From the NCBI GenBank assembly GCA_040954595.2, contig CM082594.2:8804001-8868000 (forward strand): 64,000 nucleotides of DNA, given 5' to 3'. Below, piece after piece: positions 1 through 12,800 of this stretch. This DNA is from Balanoglossus misakiensis (taxonomy: Eukaryota; Hemichordata). Within the stretch, counting starts at the first letter, position 1. Each line of letters begins with the position of its first letter. A program made the translations under genes and the position numbers. Below the pieces are notes generated by a model. The model made no database searches. It had not been told where the DNA came from and saw only the letters and a list, made by a program, of their open reading frames with translations.

Positions 1-2499
1 CGCATGCGAAATCGCACGGGTACGAGATACAGTAGGGTTATATCTGAAAGTAGAACTAACTAAACCCACTTCGTTGGAGCTTCTTTTCAGTGCAATGCGC
101 ATGTCAAAACTTCAACGATTAATGGAGTTAACGAGAATGCCTGAAGCGACTTCGATTAGGATCTTAATCTCATTAGCATGTACTTGATGGTAATGATGTT
201 CAAATTTGGTCAGTAATGACTTGAGATAGGACTCTCGTGAAGGCTATCAGGAAGGCTAATTGTCGTGCACGTTGAAACTCAACTCCATACATAATTCGAA
301 CCTATAATATGTATTCTCTAACAAGAATAACTGCCCTATTATAAAACAGCAAATGGCATATTTAGCGGTACTTGTAAAAAGGAAAGGGAATACTAGAACT
401 CATAGTGACATGAATTGCAGACTTAACGGATGCAAACAGAATACACCAATACTAAATCACTCCATCTAGATGACAAGGGATAAATGGCAAAATCATGGTC
501 ATGCGAGATATCAACTGAGAAATACGAATTGGGGGAGGTTTCTAACGACAAAACCTATGCTAACCACGTAGCGCGCTGCTATTTTTATAAGACTATCAAA
601 ACAAGTACACTTGTAATTTCTGCGATTTCTTCCTAACACGTGACTTATTGATGCATCGTGTGTTCGTGACAATGCGATGAAGGACGCATCACGAATTTAA
701 TAATAACATGCGAATAACTTCTGGTGTCCTTTCACGAATCGATTGATCTGAAAGACCAAGGCCAGCCATAATCTCTCTAAGGAGCAGCATAAACGATTCG
801 CTTTTCGTCAATTGATTTTTCAAGAATCAAATCGATGAATTTCCTTGATTCGACTGTAATTAAATTTTGAGTTGACGGGCATTTACTTTGTCAAGCCGAG
901 TGCCATTTTAATGACCTTTTTTAAAGCCGGGAAACATTGCTGGCAACCAATACTTAACGTTCTTGAACGTCTATTTCGAACGTATGAAGTAATATTTCAG
1001 ATGTAGCGAATTTGATAGTGATTTGTTTTAAGGCTAGAAATTGAAAGTATGACCATTAAACTTCGTCATGATCCACCTGCGCTCTTTTAATTACACATGC
1101 GCCCTCTACAGGTTAAGTAATTGACACACTTCATGGAACTATTACTACAAACTGCATCAGTAAGTCGACGTAAATTAGTATTATTCACACGTGACTTAAC
1201 TTAATGACGAAGATGCAGATTTCAAAGGACCATCGGCTCTTGACTTGTAAAGACTCACTCGAGTAAAACGATTTAAAGATGGACAATAATTAGAGGCTCT
1301 GGAGAGATATCTGTAGTCCGAGCGGGCCCGACCATTTCCATCTTGTACTTCCAATGTTGAGAATAACCCCAATCATCTATTTTACATGGTTCAGAAAACC
1401 GTTCCATTCATTTTCGATTCATTGGAGCTTTACGTTGATCGGATAGATATGTCGTCTAGTTAACTTATCCTTGCGATGTCCCGTGGAAATCTTCTGTGGA
1501 CATTAAACCCGATATACTTCCCTCGGGGTAGTTTTGCCAATCGAATCAATCATTACCACGAGGGGAGAAGATATTTACCGGGATTTCTTTTCTGCTGAGA
1601 GTAAAACAGGCTATCTCAACATACTGAGCAGGTTTGACATTTAGGGTTGAATAAAGTGGGTCGGCTCAGACAGTACCATATGTGGTGGCTCACTCGCACT
1701 GACGCTGCATTCATCAAACCCGTCTATTTAGACATTGCACTACCTTCAGTTGTTACAACAAAAGGTGGGGAGAAACACCTGAACAATGTGCTTCTCCGTC
1801 GCCTCAGTTAGCGGTACGATTGGAGTGGCTTCAGCGAATGACTTATTCAACGTATTTCAGAAAACTGAACGTCAACCAACACTGCACATACAAAACACCG
1901 CCAACGTTGCGGCAGATGGTGCCATTTAGCCGTTAAATACCCACCCGCTACTGAAAAATACTAGCCCGTTAAATTGTCACTTTTTGGTCATTTCACGAGA
2001 ATTTCTTTCACAGACGATAAATTTTCACGACACACAACATAGAAAAATACTGCAGCTATCCCATAACACGGAGGCTGGAATACTCACAATAAACCACATG
2101 TACGTTCACAACGTATATAAGCAACGCTCATTAAAACACAAAGCCTGATACGGTTATGGTTTGATAGCGACGTCAAACACTGACCTCTGTATCTCTTGTT
2201 TGGATGACTGCTGTCTCCATCACGCATGACAAATTTAGTGATGTCATTCGACAGAAATATCACGTTTATTTCCTGTCCTCCACCACTTTAACCTCCGACT
2301 TCTGACAAAACATCCGCCATTCCTTTAGGGAGCAGACGACCGGAATTGTCCTTCAAAGTTGATTAGAGTCCACACTGTCGTGAGGTGCACGCGGCCAGTA
2401 ATTTTATTTTATCATTACCACAAGCACACTGATTAATTTGCCTTCGGTTTCCAACGTATGTTTTTATCTGCGTGGGTTTTGGCCATTGAACGAAGGTAC

Positions 2500-2545
2500 T
2501 TTAGGGAGCGTCCATTAATCACCACAGGAGGGTCGGGGGTGAAGG
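2500..2545 (+). mobile_element. possible DNA-transposon terminus remnant
   Basis: The stretch starts TTAGGGAGCGTCCATTAATC and continues into a G-rich run (GGAGGGTCGGGGGTG). From memory it resembles a terminal sequence seen around DNA-transposon copies in many invertebrate genomes. No partner inverted terminus was found in the next few hundred bases, so this would be a fragment. A repeat-library search would settle it. Confidence 0.25.
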
Positions 2546-4353
2546 GACCACCTCTGGAAAGCATAAACCTTTGCACTGGTTTTTATCATTAATTTACAAT
2601 AAAATTAGCACCCCTGTCGGGATTATGTCTTCACCTGTTTGGAAATGTTCATTTGGTATGACTGAGACTAAATTATTTCTTTTAAATTATGAGTTTCGGT
2701 GTTTTTTGGCCAGAGAATAGATTTATTGTCTGAAGACCATGCATCGGCTCAGACACAAAGGTTAACACGAGACCAAGCGATTTGGGGCGATCAGCCACCT
2801 TTCCAGACAGACGATTTTCCTGTAATGAGTATAAACTACGATCGACCAACTTACATGAAGTTTGAAACTACTGCAAGTTTTGGGGAAAGTTGACCAATCA
2901 CATCAAGGGCGTTACCCTATTGGCCTCGCCTTGAGTTCAATATAGGCGACGACGGTGTGGCAGGGAACGCAACCAGATAGACGACAATTTTCAAAGCTTG
3001 ACGAGAAGAAGACATAACAGTGACTTCTCTCGCTTGCCTCAGGGCATTCTGAAATATGTCAGAGCGAAAGTAGTACGTTGTCTCCAGATTGATACGAGAC
3101 ATGTCCAGAAATGAATTATCTGAAAAATATCCACATCTTCCCATCTGTATAGTTTCATAGCCATCGGCGATTTCGGGTTCCTCGTTTTTTTTCCGAGCAA
3201 TTAATGTTGAACATGGGGAGTAGGCAGAGGAACTATGGGTCGTAAATTTCATCTGCTCCTGAAGCTGATTAGCTACGCTTTGAGACACGTTGGAGAAGAC
3301 TAATACCTTTCACTGCTGAACGGTTTCTCTCAAAAGCGTGTCAGAGGAAATTCGCTCAGGTCTGCGCAAAGCTAAAGCATGTCAGCGACTTTTCAATACA
3401 ATTTTAAAAAACAAAGAGCTTCATTTTAAAATTTACGTTGACAAGAACGATAGTAGCTGCAACTACTTCATATTCTGACTTTTCACAAACACAATAAAGC
3501 ATGCAGTAAAGCATGGGCTAGTCCACGTGTCTGGGCGATTGCTAAGTAACACTTGTAAGTTCTTGGTTTGAAAGCGAGGTTTTGGCTTCATGTGATTTTC
3601 GTGTGCTCCACTTATAACGCAGGGTAACGTACTCCGAGTATAAATTGTGGACAAAATTAAACGCCGCGGGTTTTAGAAAACCAGGCGATCAATTTTCAGG
3701 GGAAAGTCCGATTTTAATGCACGTGGGCGGACTGGAGTTCCGCTTCCGTGAGACGTGATTTCACAGATAACAGCCTTTCAGCAAAAGAAACAAAAACCCG
3801 AACAGTCGAAATTGGGGAGAATGTTCTCCAGACCCGCGCATTTTCCGGCTGCTCTCAACAACTGCAGCGAAAGCTAATGGCATGATAGTGCAATCGCACT
3901 AAATCCAGAAAGACAGCGAGACAGCAAGAAAGACATTGGCGCCATAAGAATATCTACAACGGTCAGTGGTTTAGGAAAACCACTGAGCTAAGAAATGAAA
4001 ACGGATATATTTGAAGTATTGTCTGAAATATGTCTCTGGCCTAACTATCAAACTATGGCAAAATGACACTCTAATATTATATGTTGGCATGCTGGTGGTA
4101 ATCTATGTGGTAAATTATTACTGATCATTTATCTTAGACCGCTAAAGTATCGAAATTTTCTGCGATTCATTGAAATGGCTGTTGGCATTTTTCTTGTCAG
4201 ATTCGTGAGCCGTCTACAAACAAGTCATCGGATGTGACATGGTCCCAGCTGTTGTAAGTCGTAACTGAATTGAAGTTAACATGATGAATGTGAAATCAGA
4301 GCATGTTTGTTTTTAGCCAACCCTGAAGGAATAATTTCAGTCATAGATGGGGG

Positions 4354-4460
4354 ATTTCAGTGTTCCAGACAAGAATTATCATGGATTCTATTATACCTGA
4401 CTGTATATTCAGTTACAGCTGGAACATTTCAGCGTTCACAGACTAGAATTATCACAGATT
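4354..4460 (+). repeat. imperfect tandem duplication, period about 71 bp
   Basis: A 35-base block beginning ATTTCAGTGTTCCAGAC at 4354 recurs at 4425 as ATTTCAGCGTTCACAGAC. Both copies continue through AGAATTATCA and end near GATTC. The copies differ by several substitutions and a one-base indel, so the duplication is not recent. It is not coding. Confidence 0.7.
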
Positions 4461-4905
4461 CAAACTGGCTATATTGTCCGGAGATGTCAGCGGTCACCAC
4501 ATGGGTTGTTGACCAATGGCAGTTTTTATCACGAAAAACAACAACAAAATACACGCACGCCATGGTTTGGTTCCTTGTACCAATTTCAAAAGAAATCCTT
4601 CAATCACGTGGGAGGGAGTTGTGACGCCGAACACTATGGCCACCGGGCGATCGTGTGACATTCTGCCATGACGCATTAATACGCTCACTCAACCCAACAC
4701 ACTAAGAACTTCTATTGGAGTTAGTGGGAGGCCATGGATACCGGGTAGGCCGGATTATCCAGCCAGTAATCGCGATAGCCTGTGGGTCTCCAGTCGGCCA
4801 TATTGGATCGTATTAAAAATGCATCCAGGTGCACATGCACGTCATATTATAATTGACTGTGGCACATTATAATGAAATCACCAGTGGTGGCGCACTTTTT
4901 CGCGT

Positions 4906-4980
4906 GTGTCTCCCACTGAGAATCTGTGATTAGCTAGGTTTAGATTTTCCCTGGTAACAGTGGTTAAATTTGCATAGGTG
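4906..4980 (+). repeat. dispersed repeat, copy 1 of 2
   Basis: This segment matches 20481-20554 over its length. Its 3' half shares an uninterrupted GGTAACAGTGGTTAAATTTG followed by CATAGGTG, and its 5' half is similar with substitutions (TCCCAC..CTGA then GATT.GCTA). Both copies lie on the + strand and end at the same point, as expected of a short interspersed element with a conserved 3' end. The family is not recognised. Confidence 0.7.
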
Positions 4981-6871
4981 TCCTCATATCATTAAAGCGC
5001 CATGCATGCTGATTACGAGGGGCGAATACGAATGATTTTGAATGAGAAAATCTCCCCGGACGAGCCAGGTCATCGCCAGGGTGAGAAATGCGTAGGCCAC
5101 TATACTTTATTTGAGAGCATAGGTACATATCGGCAGATTGCAGCCCGTGGGTGAGGCAAGCATACGCCGTAATCCACACAGGCGTTCTGCAATTTCAGAA
5201 TGTGTTGGGGTTATTGAAATTTAACACTGCTTTGCTCCTAGCGTCGGAGATTTACAAATTATGTGACATTTAGTTGCCATGGCTACTCCACTTTGCTGAT
5301 TAAGGTTTAGGATTGCCCATGATTGAAGTTTTGCGACAGAAGGGGTTATTGCGTGTGGAATCCGCGATATTAAATAAAGCATATAATATTGAGCGTTTAA
5401 AATATAAATAAATATACATTTGATTAATGTAACTAACGAAATTCGCAAGAAATATTGAAGCATCGCTTGCAGACTAAGCACGCGCGTTTTTAGATTGGAT
5501 ATCTTCTGCTGTATCGTGTACAGCCTACAAATCGTTTCCCATTTTGACCCAGACGCTGTGTTTCCATATACACCAAGACTATTAGGGTTAATCGCCCGAA
5601 CTAGCACCGCATCACATTATCGCATTCTGCGAGTCAATTTTCGCTCGGCATTCGCATGCACTCTCCAGATCCTAGCTGAAGATATACATCTCTGAAAGAA
5701 CTTACTTCTGATTGAGAGGCTTCTAAATGGCTTCTGATAGTCCAAGATGAATACGAATCGCCCGGGCTTTTATCTCTCACCAGAGTATTCCTTGCCGTGT
5801 ATACCTGGAAACGAAAAAGAAATCAATGCGATAAAGATAACAGTGTATATCACATTCTGATCAAGTTTCAAAAAATCAAATAAATCTTTATCGAAAATTA
5901 ATGTGACAATGCATGTTAACTGCATCGTGATTTTCAAGGCCGTATTTCTCGTATAAGACAACGAAACCCCAACATACCACACATTTTCAGACAGCCAGGT
6001 GTCTGAACGGAAATATCTTTTATTAATTTTATCAAATAAAAAATAATTACTCTTAGAAGATCTGCAGTTCCTCAAAAGGTGGAACCAGCCAGAACGAACA
6101 ACTGAGTGCCAGCGTCATCTCAGTTTGTGCTACTGCGGCAAGTCACCTTTGATAATGGAAGGTGCTCGAACACTGAGAGTCGCATCATTCGACCTACATC
6201 GTCGAAACATCCATCAAGGTCACGTGACCCATCTGTCAGGGTTGAATCCCTTGCGACTGTGAGAGTGGCACGAGTTACGTCAGCAGACGTTCTTGATCTC
6301 ACCTCCGCGCCTGTCTGCTTGACATGACAGTATTTTGTCGGTATGCTGGGGTGACAATTATAGGGAGTGCTGTCTCCAGATAGAGCGAACATGTGCGCGT
6401 CAAATGTCTCCAACCATACAAAATACTGTTTAAGGGACCGTCGCATTCTTATTATTAACTATTAACTAAAATTGTCTTATTCTCATCACGGTAATAGGCA
6501 TGAACAGAGAAATGCTGACTGGAGATTCAGCCGTTTCAGCAAAGGGAAAAACCCCAATAAAATACCACACAGCACATACGTACTTATACACCCACACACA
6601 CGAGTGGGAAATAGCCATTTGATTGTTCCATTGGTCAATTAAAACCTTCATTTGACATCCCGGGATTATATATGTGACGTAATGCATGATCGACCAAGCA
6701 AAGCCAATCAAGCTTTTTGTACGCAATAGGAATATGCTGCACTCCAGGCATGGCAATGGCCGTGACAAGTTCAATGAACTGTGGTAGGCAAGGTTACACA
6801 GTGAAGGGTTCATTCTGCTGTGTTATATACAACTCGTGCAGCACAATGATCTGGGAGAGACTTTTTTTCAG

Positions 6872-6984
6872 CAGATGAACACGCATCATATATGGTCAGG
6901 CGTTATTTGCCTGAGCCAGTAGATACTTTTTCTCTCTCCAAAAATGAACGTGTATCATGTGATCTGATCAGGCGTTATTGGCCC
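6872..6984 (+). repeat. imperfect tandem duplication, period about 70 bp
   Basis: ATGAACACGCATCATATATG followed by GTCAGGCGTTATTTGCC (from 6873) recurs from 6943 as ATGAACGTGTATCATGTG followed by ATCAGGCGTTATTGGCC. The copies are separated by a pyrimidine-rich stretch. No coding potential is seen. Confidence 0.65.
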
Positions 6985-9500
6985 TTTTTGGTGAATTCTA
7001 TGTACAGTTCATAGACTTACCTTATGAACGTTCCTGGGAATATCAATCTTCAGATGAACGCAGAATTTCTAATAGTGGTGAACAGTCCATTTGAGATCAC
7101 GCAGACGCTAGCCTATTGCATTAGTATAAGCCAGCACGGTATAGCCACTTGGTGATTGGATCCGTCACGTCAGATCTACGCCAGACGATGCCAGGCACTG
7201 CCACTGCACAACGCAGGACTAAATCGTCTGTATGGTATGAAAGTCAAATTAGCATTTGTTAAAACTTTCTATTGACCTAAGGTGTCTTGTTCATACGACT
7301 GACACGCTAGTAAGTCTGACACAATTTCAGCAGGACTGGTATAGTCGTGAAGGGACGTGCCATAAGAAATTACAAAGACGTGGAGAACAAGTTTTTGTTT
7401 CCCAACGCCTGTGTGGGCCAATCGATTTGACGCTTACATTTCTCGTACAAGTTTAGTAACAATCGGAATCGCAGCTCCCAATAACATGGCAAAAAACTTC
7501 AGTTCGAAACTAAATAATGTGAAAAGACGTGGAGACGTGGTCGTTGAGGGTTTAAAAGCGTAGACGTCATCAGTGACGTCAACGCAAAATCCATTATGGC
7601 ATAGTGGTACCGTAATCTGTCAAATACACTTTGATGTTTTAAAACGTTGCATCATGTCGAGTTAAAGTCTGAGAACCGATTCTTCTCAGACACGAGAGTC
7701 GTTGAGGGCGCTTTAATTCAAAGGAGCCGCCTCTCAAATTGGTAAAGTTACAACTACGAGCAAAAAGGTTACCTTTTATTGTTTTCCCTAATAATTTTCA
7801 CTATAACCTCTCTCGTCAACTTTACGGATTGTGATATACACGCACAATTGCCAGAGTTTCCACACAGACATATATTACATTTTTATGACATCATTTTTGT
7901 TCCCAAAGGTGATTACACGCGTGGAAAAAATTTCATCGGCGCATACTATACATCACTGCTATTCATTAACGACAGGACGACTTTTCTCTTTTATTGAATA
8001 CACGAGAGCTGAATGTGAAACAATTACCATCCATCATCTTGAAACACTGACATGAATCCATTGCCTTTCCTTCCATAGATGGCCACCCACATTAAAGTAC
8101 ACACATGATAAATTAATTAAACTTGCACATGACATGCACGCATTTGGTCACTCCACAAAGACGCATTAACTATCATCACTTAAATGATGGATGAACTGTT
8201 GGTATTACTGTTGTCAGCAACTATGATTTACCTTCAATATTCAGTAACCTGCGCAACAAATGCCAAAGGTCGCGCTAAACATATTACTTCCTATTTGCGA
8301 TCGACACCTGCCGGGATCACGTTCAGTCAGTGGAAAGTCGATCGCTCGGGGCGGAAAGAACAACGATAATAACGTCTGAGGGTTTTTAAATACAATTTAC
8401 AGCAAAATCTACGTCGTCATGTTCAGAAGCTGCGGACAAGCAAACGCGACAGGGACGTGAGACGCGGTTTAATTTTAGGAGTTGGTTTCAAACATGTCAT
8501 ATCTTATCTAGGCGATACGTCAGTGCGGATTAACGACATCGATTGCTTCGTCTGCCCTGATCATTCTGTTCGTTCAATTGTTCAGGGTAAAAGAGAGGTC
8601 ACACAAATGACCTGTCTATATTACTCTGCAATACAATTTACTGACTTTGGAACAAGGATGGACCACTCTTTAACCAGCTACCCAAATTTCGAAACTTTCG
8701 ACTTTTTTTGTATGGTATATGGTGTTCACAACGGCCAAAAGTCAAGGCACTGAAATTCGAATGATTCGACTCGAAATGTGTCTTATTGAAACGAAAACAA
8801 GTTATTTCATTTGAAAGAAAAGTTTAGCAAACAGGTAAAATCCCCGAAAATTGTATGTCTGACTTCAAATGTTCAACTATCACTAAGGTGCCAGCCTTTT
8901 TTGGACCAGAATGTGACCTACTATAAGCAGCCTCGGATCTCGGAGTCAGCGTGTAGTTTTTTGTATACCTATTTCAATGCTATTATTCGCGTAACACGAA
9001 ATCTTGTTGTTGAAGTCCACTGCCTTTGTCTGGATCCGGGTAACTTGACAAAAGAAAACAGTGGACGAGTATTCTTAAGAAAGCACGGAATGTACTTGAG
9101 TGATACTATAGGTACCACGACCATGCAGGTTGGACGGGCAGGTAGCTTTAACACATAAGCTAATGTAAAAAAAGTATTTATCTATACAACACGCGTGTTT
9201 ATCATATCAACAAATTTACATAGGAGATTTTTAATCGAATGAAATCTGGTCAGAAGAACGTGGTCGATATGTGCTCAGTTAACGACGCAATTAACTGTTT
9301 AGTTTTCAATGCCTGCTTGATATACCATGCTCTCTGGAAAGACTTGATCGCTGATCAACGCCTTTCTGTTCTGCACCGCTTGGTCTGTTTGTTCGCTACA
9401 TTATTGCATTATTCACGACAATTGAATATCAACATAACAAAGGCGACCTATTTGCATCTCGCCTCGTCGGCCATAGAGACAGCCAATGGCGCCCGGCGTC

Positions 9501-9514
9501 GTTGCTACGGCTAC
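9501..9514 (-). promoter_or_regulatory. RFX X-box in the SPMIP4 promoter
   Basis: Read on the - strand the site is GTAGCC-GT-AGCAAC, a full match to the X-box consensus GTNRCC-N(0-3)-RGYAAC bound by RFX factors. It lies 159 bp upstream of the SPMIP4 start codon, and a CCAAT motif sits just upstream at 9483-9487. RFX factors drive ciliary genes across animals, so an X-box in front of an axonemal gene is expected. The match and distance are seen in the sequence; binding is inferred. Confidence 0.65.
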
Positions 9515-9672
9515 CTGAGTGTTTAGAGTTACGTGCAACCATTGTCAAATTACAGGCCCCCTTACCATTGCAGGCACGCCATAGGGAGACCCGACCAAAG
9601 ACCACTGTACGACGATAGCAGGTTTTGACTATGTAGGTAGATTTAATCGGAGTCAAGTTCAGCGAAAGAAAA

Positions 9673-9812
9673 ATGGCAGCCTCTGAAACCTTAGCCCCCA
9701 GCCACTTCTACAGGGAGAAGTTCGGACTCGACAACTTGTCGCGGAATTTTGAATCCAGCGAGCTGTTTACTCCCTACTTAATACCACAGAGACCAACGGT
9801 GTCAGACCTGAG
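9673..9812 (+). CDS. SPMIP4: SPMIP4 coding exon 1
   Basis: Codons 1-46 plus two bases, starting MAASETLAPSHFY. The ATG follows an A-rich context (GAAAGAAAAATGG), and no earlier in-frame start fits. The donor is AG|GTAGGT. FESSELFTPYLIPQRPTVSD aligns with the vertebrate N terminus, which fixes the start. The exit phase carries two bases (AG). Confidence 0.85.
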
Positions 9813-12800
9813 GTAGGTTGTCTGTCAACTTTGTTTCTATTTTGTTGACATGTCCAATGTCTGCTTCGTGGGCTGAGCCCCCGTCCTTGCAGTCAATATA
9901 AAGTATGGTTGGAGGCGTTGACTATATAGGTGTTCAGGAATTAACAGAATTGGGCAAATATAGCGATATCACCTTAATGTCGGTGCTAATGGGAGTGTAA
10001 ATGGCTTTATGCGAAGAACAAACGTGGCCATTGATCAAAGCGCAGTTATATGTACAAGTACGCTGCTTTGGTAGCTGAAGAGATATGGCAACGGCCGTCC
10101 TATGTTTGTATGCAGCTACTGTCTGCAGAGGCCTCTTCTAAAACAAACGCGGTGGGGTATAAAGGCTTGCATTTCGACTCTTTCACGTTTGATTCTTAAG
10201 ACTTAATAATATAAGCAACGCGTGTGGGACAGGATTTCCGTACTCGGGACAGGTGGTGTGATCGGACAAGTATATGGAACACCACAGTCGTTCCAGTCCA
10301 GTACTCTTCCACGGTTCTATTAATTTTTATGTTCATTCCACCTATCACAATTTCGTTTTGTTGGTACGTGTAGTCTTGGGACATTTTAAAATAACCATGC
10401 GCCTCAAAATAAGTAAGAGTGATTTGCTTTCTATGATTTAACCAGTACCAAGTCGAAACTTAGAAGAAACTGCGCGTGGGTGCCAATATAGCCTATGCAG
10501 GCAAGATGAAATGTAAAATATAGGGTATAACAATTATCTAATTACTTAATGTTTTCATAGCGACGATTGCTTTGAAATGGTTAAAAAGAACTATTTACCC
10601 TAAAATGAATAACCGGTAACGTAAGTCAAGCAAAACGATGTGCATACAATCAATAATAAATGCGTACATACATATACAAACAAACATAGCGTAACGCGGT
10701 TAGTAATCATTGGAACAGTATTATTGGTACAGTAATTGAGTAATTCGGCACAAAAATTCCACCAGACCCGAAGAAAGTGAGAAATTCTATTCTGATATCC
10801 GACGGTCTGTCAACAGTAAAATTTTATCACACATATTTCTCGCCAAGCACGTTTCTTAGATACGGTATCTAACTCGCCACTGTCCATATTGACTGTGTAA
10901 CTACATATTCTAATCCTATATTGCTGTGTATACAGCCGTCCAAACACGCTGTCGGTTAGCCGAGAAACTCAAAAATTTGAACCACAGATAGACTTAACAA
11001 TATACTGAGCTTCTGTGCAATTATCAAACAAAGAAGTAAATCGGCCAGGCACAATCGCCAGCACCTAGACACACACGTAGACTAAATGCCGACCCCGAAA
11101 TTTCCGATAAAATTTATGAGCCGAATCGGTACCGATGTCATAAAACTGTGCACAGTTACGAAATGACCAGAACGATCTCTTCGAAGTGTAGGCATGCAAC
11201 GTTATAAGTGCTGTACAGGGAATTGGACATGAAACCCATTAAACTTGATTAGAAAGCAATTTTGTAGTTTAGCAGTTACGGTCATTAATAGCAGTGTGCG
11301 GGCTACTCCCATCGTTCGGTATTTCGTACTTGCAAATGTCAGAATTTGTAGACCTATATAAATCCTACTAGACAGTGTGTACCAAGAGACATGGTGTAGA
11401 TTAAAAGGGTGAACTCCGGAGAGAATTGAAGAAAACCTTCGACAGCGTCTTCGGTTTGAAAGAAGATTGTGAAAGCCCAACAAAGCTTTTTTGGATCGCG
11501 GAGAATGTTCATGCACTTTTAACACAGGTCACAATCTATCAAACTGTCTGAACGAGGGTACAAACAGTGGACTGCGGTGTATAGCTGAATGTGGGGCCGA
11601 AAAGTGGGTGGCTGGGGCAATAATTAGTCAAATGGACGCGTGTATCACTGACACTCTGAAGGCAGTATGTAAAAGGTATCAAAACAATCTAAGGCCGTGG
11701 AGGGAGGGACGTAATATTTTAGAGTGACTTGCTCATGATTATGACATTGATTTTAAAAGAAGTTGCTTATGATTGGCATGGATCCTATACATGGGGTACG
11801 GAGTTGAATATATGTGGAGACATACATGTACGCACCACATATTGCATGAGACAAACATGCGTATTGTAAATCATCTTGTGGTATATATCTCTGGACCGAA
11901 TAGTCCATCGATGGTAGACAGAGGACCAAATTTCCTCGTTTGCTTTACTGATGGAATTGAAATTACGCACTTCATCATGGTGCAAGTACACGTGTCTATC
12001 TATTTTCGTGGCAATTATACGCGGTAATTATATCAGACAAGACTTCGCAGACGTTCCTTTAACATAACCCAGCAGTCTTAAGATGACAGACGCACAAGTC
12101 ATCATTGCAAATTCTTGTAATATCGTCTAACTCACAACCGTTCCACATACGCATGTTTAGATGTACCGTGGCCCAACGGTAGAGGGCATGGCCTGCGTGG
12201 CCTGCGTAACATTAATATTTACAATACAACTATCCGCTTTCCTAATCTAGCCACGTTGAAAGAGTGGACATAGCAACAGTGAAACTGAGCTTATTGACGG
12301 ACCTATGGTTGACTTGTCTTGATACATCTGAACGAACATAAATGAACTATAGAGGTTTCAAAGTGAATATTGGCCGACTGTAAACCCCGTGAGGAGTTTT
12401 ATTAGAAGACATAATTTTAAAATGGACTAGGCACTTTTTTAATGATGAACTTGGCTTGATAATTATGTATATCATTACTGGTATAGCAGTCAGCAAATGG
12501 ATTTTTAAGTAAAGATTGACCTGTGCGAGCTTAGTTTAGATAATTTTGAAGAAGTATTCATGAATTGCGATGTATAAGTATTCGGGTTTTTTTTGCGATA
12601 AAAGTACAAAAAATGATCCACCAGTCGCAGTCGCAAGACATTTTTGCATTTCAAAGCGCACAATTTCAGTTCATGACAAATGAAAATTACTTAAATTTCA
12701 AATTTTCTCAATAGTTAAGATCACAGGTTTCACCCTCTACTGTCTATGGGTTCACGCACAATAGATTAAATCTCCCTAACAACCTAATCGTATACATACA

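Larger units (their letters stand above)
1..9480. other. CpG-rich intergenic region, no supported gene
   Basis: No reading frame here resembles a known protein or shows a convincing exon with flanking splice sites; the longest open frames are about 100-125 codons and look like chance. CpG dinucleotides are common (for example 4 in 541-600, 5 in 5461-5520 and 6 in 8401-8460), unlike most of the window after about 12.9 kb. The region contains two imperfect tandem duplications (4354-4460, 6872-6984), one copy of a dispersed repeat (4906-4980) and a possible transposon end near 2500. It is best described as 5' flank of SPMIP4. Confidence 0.6.

Noticed and set aside
2917-3288. 123-codon open frame on the - strand
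   Set aside because: No recognisable family or splice context; the surrounding CpG-rich DNA contains several similar-length frames.
12164-12210. tRNA-like A-box (GTGGCCCAACGGTAGAGG)
   Set aside because: No B-box (GGTTCGAATCC-like) or cloverleaf follows; the downstream bases are a short TGGCCTGCG duplication. At most a tRNA-derived SINE fragment.
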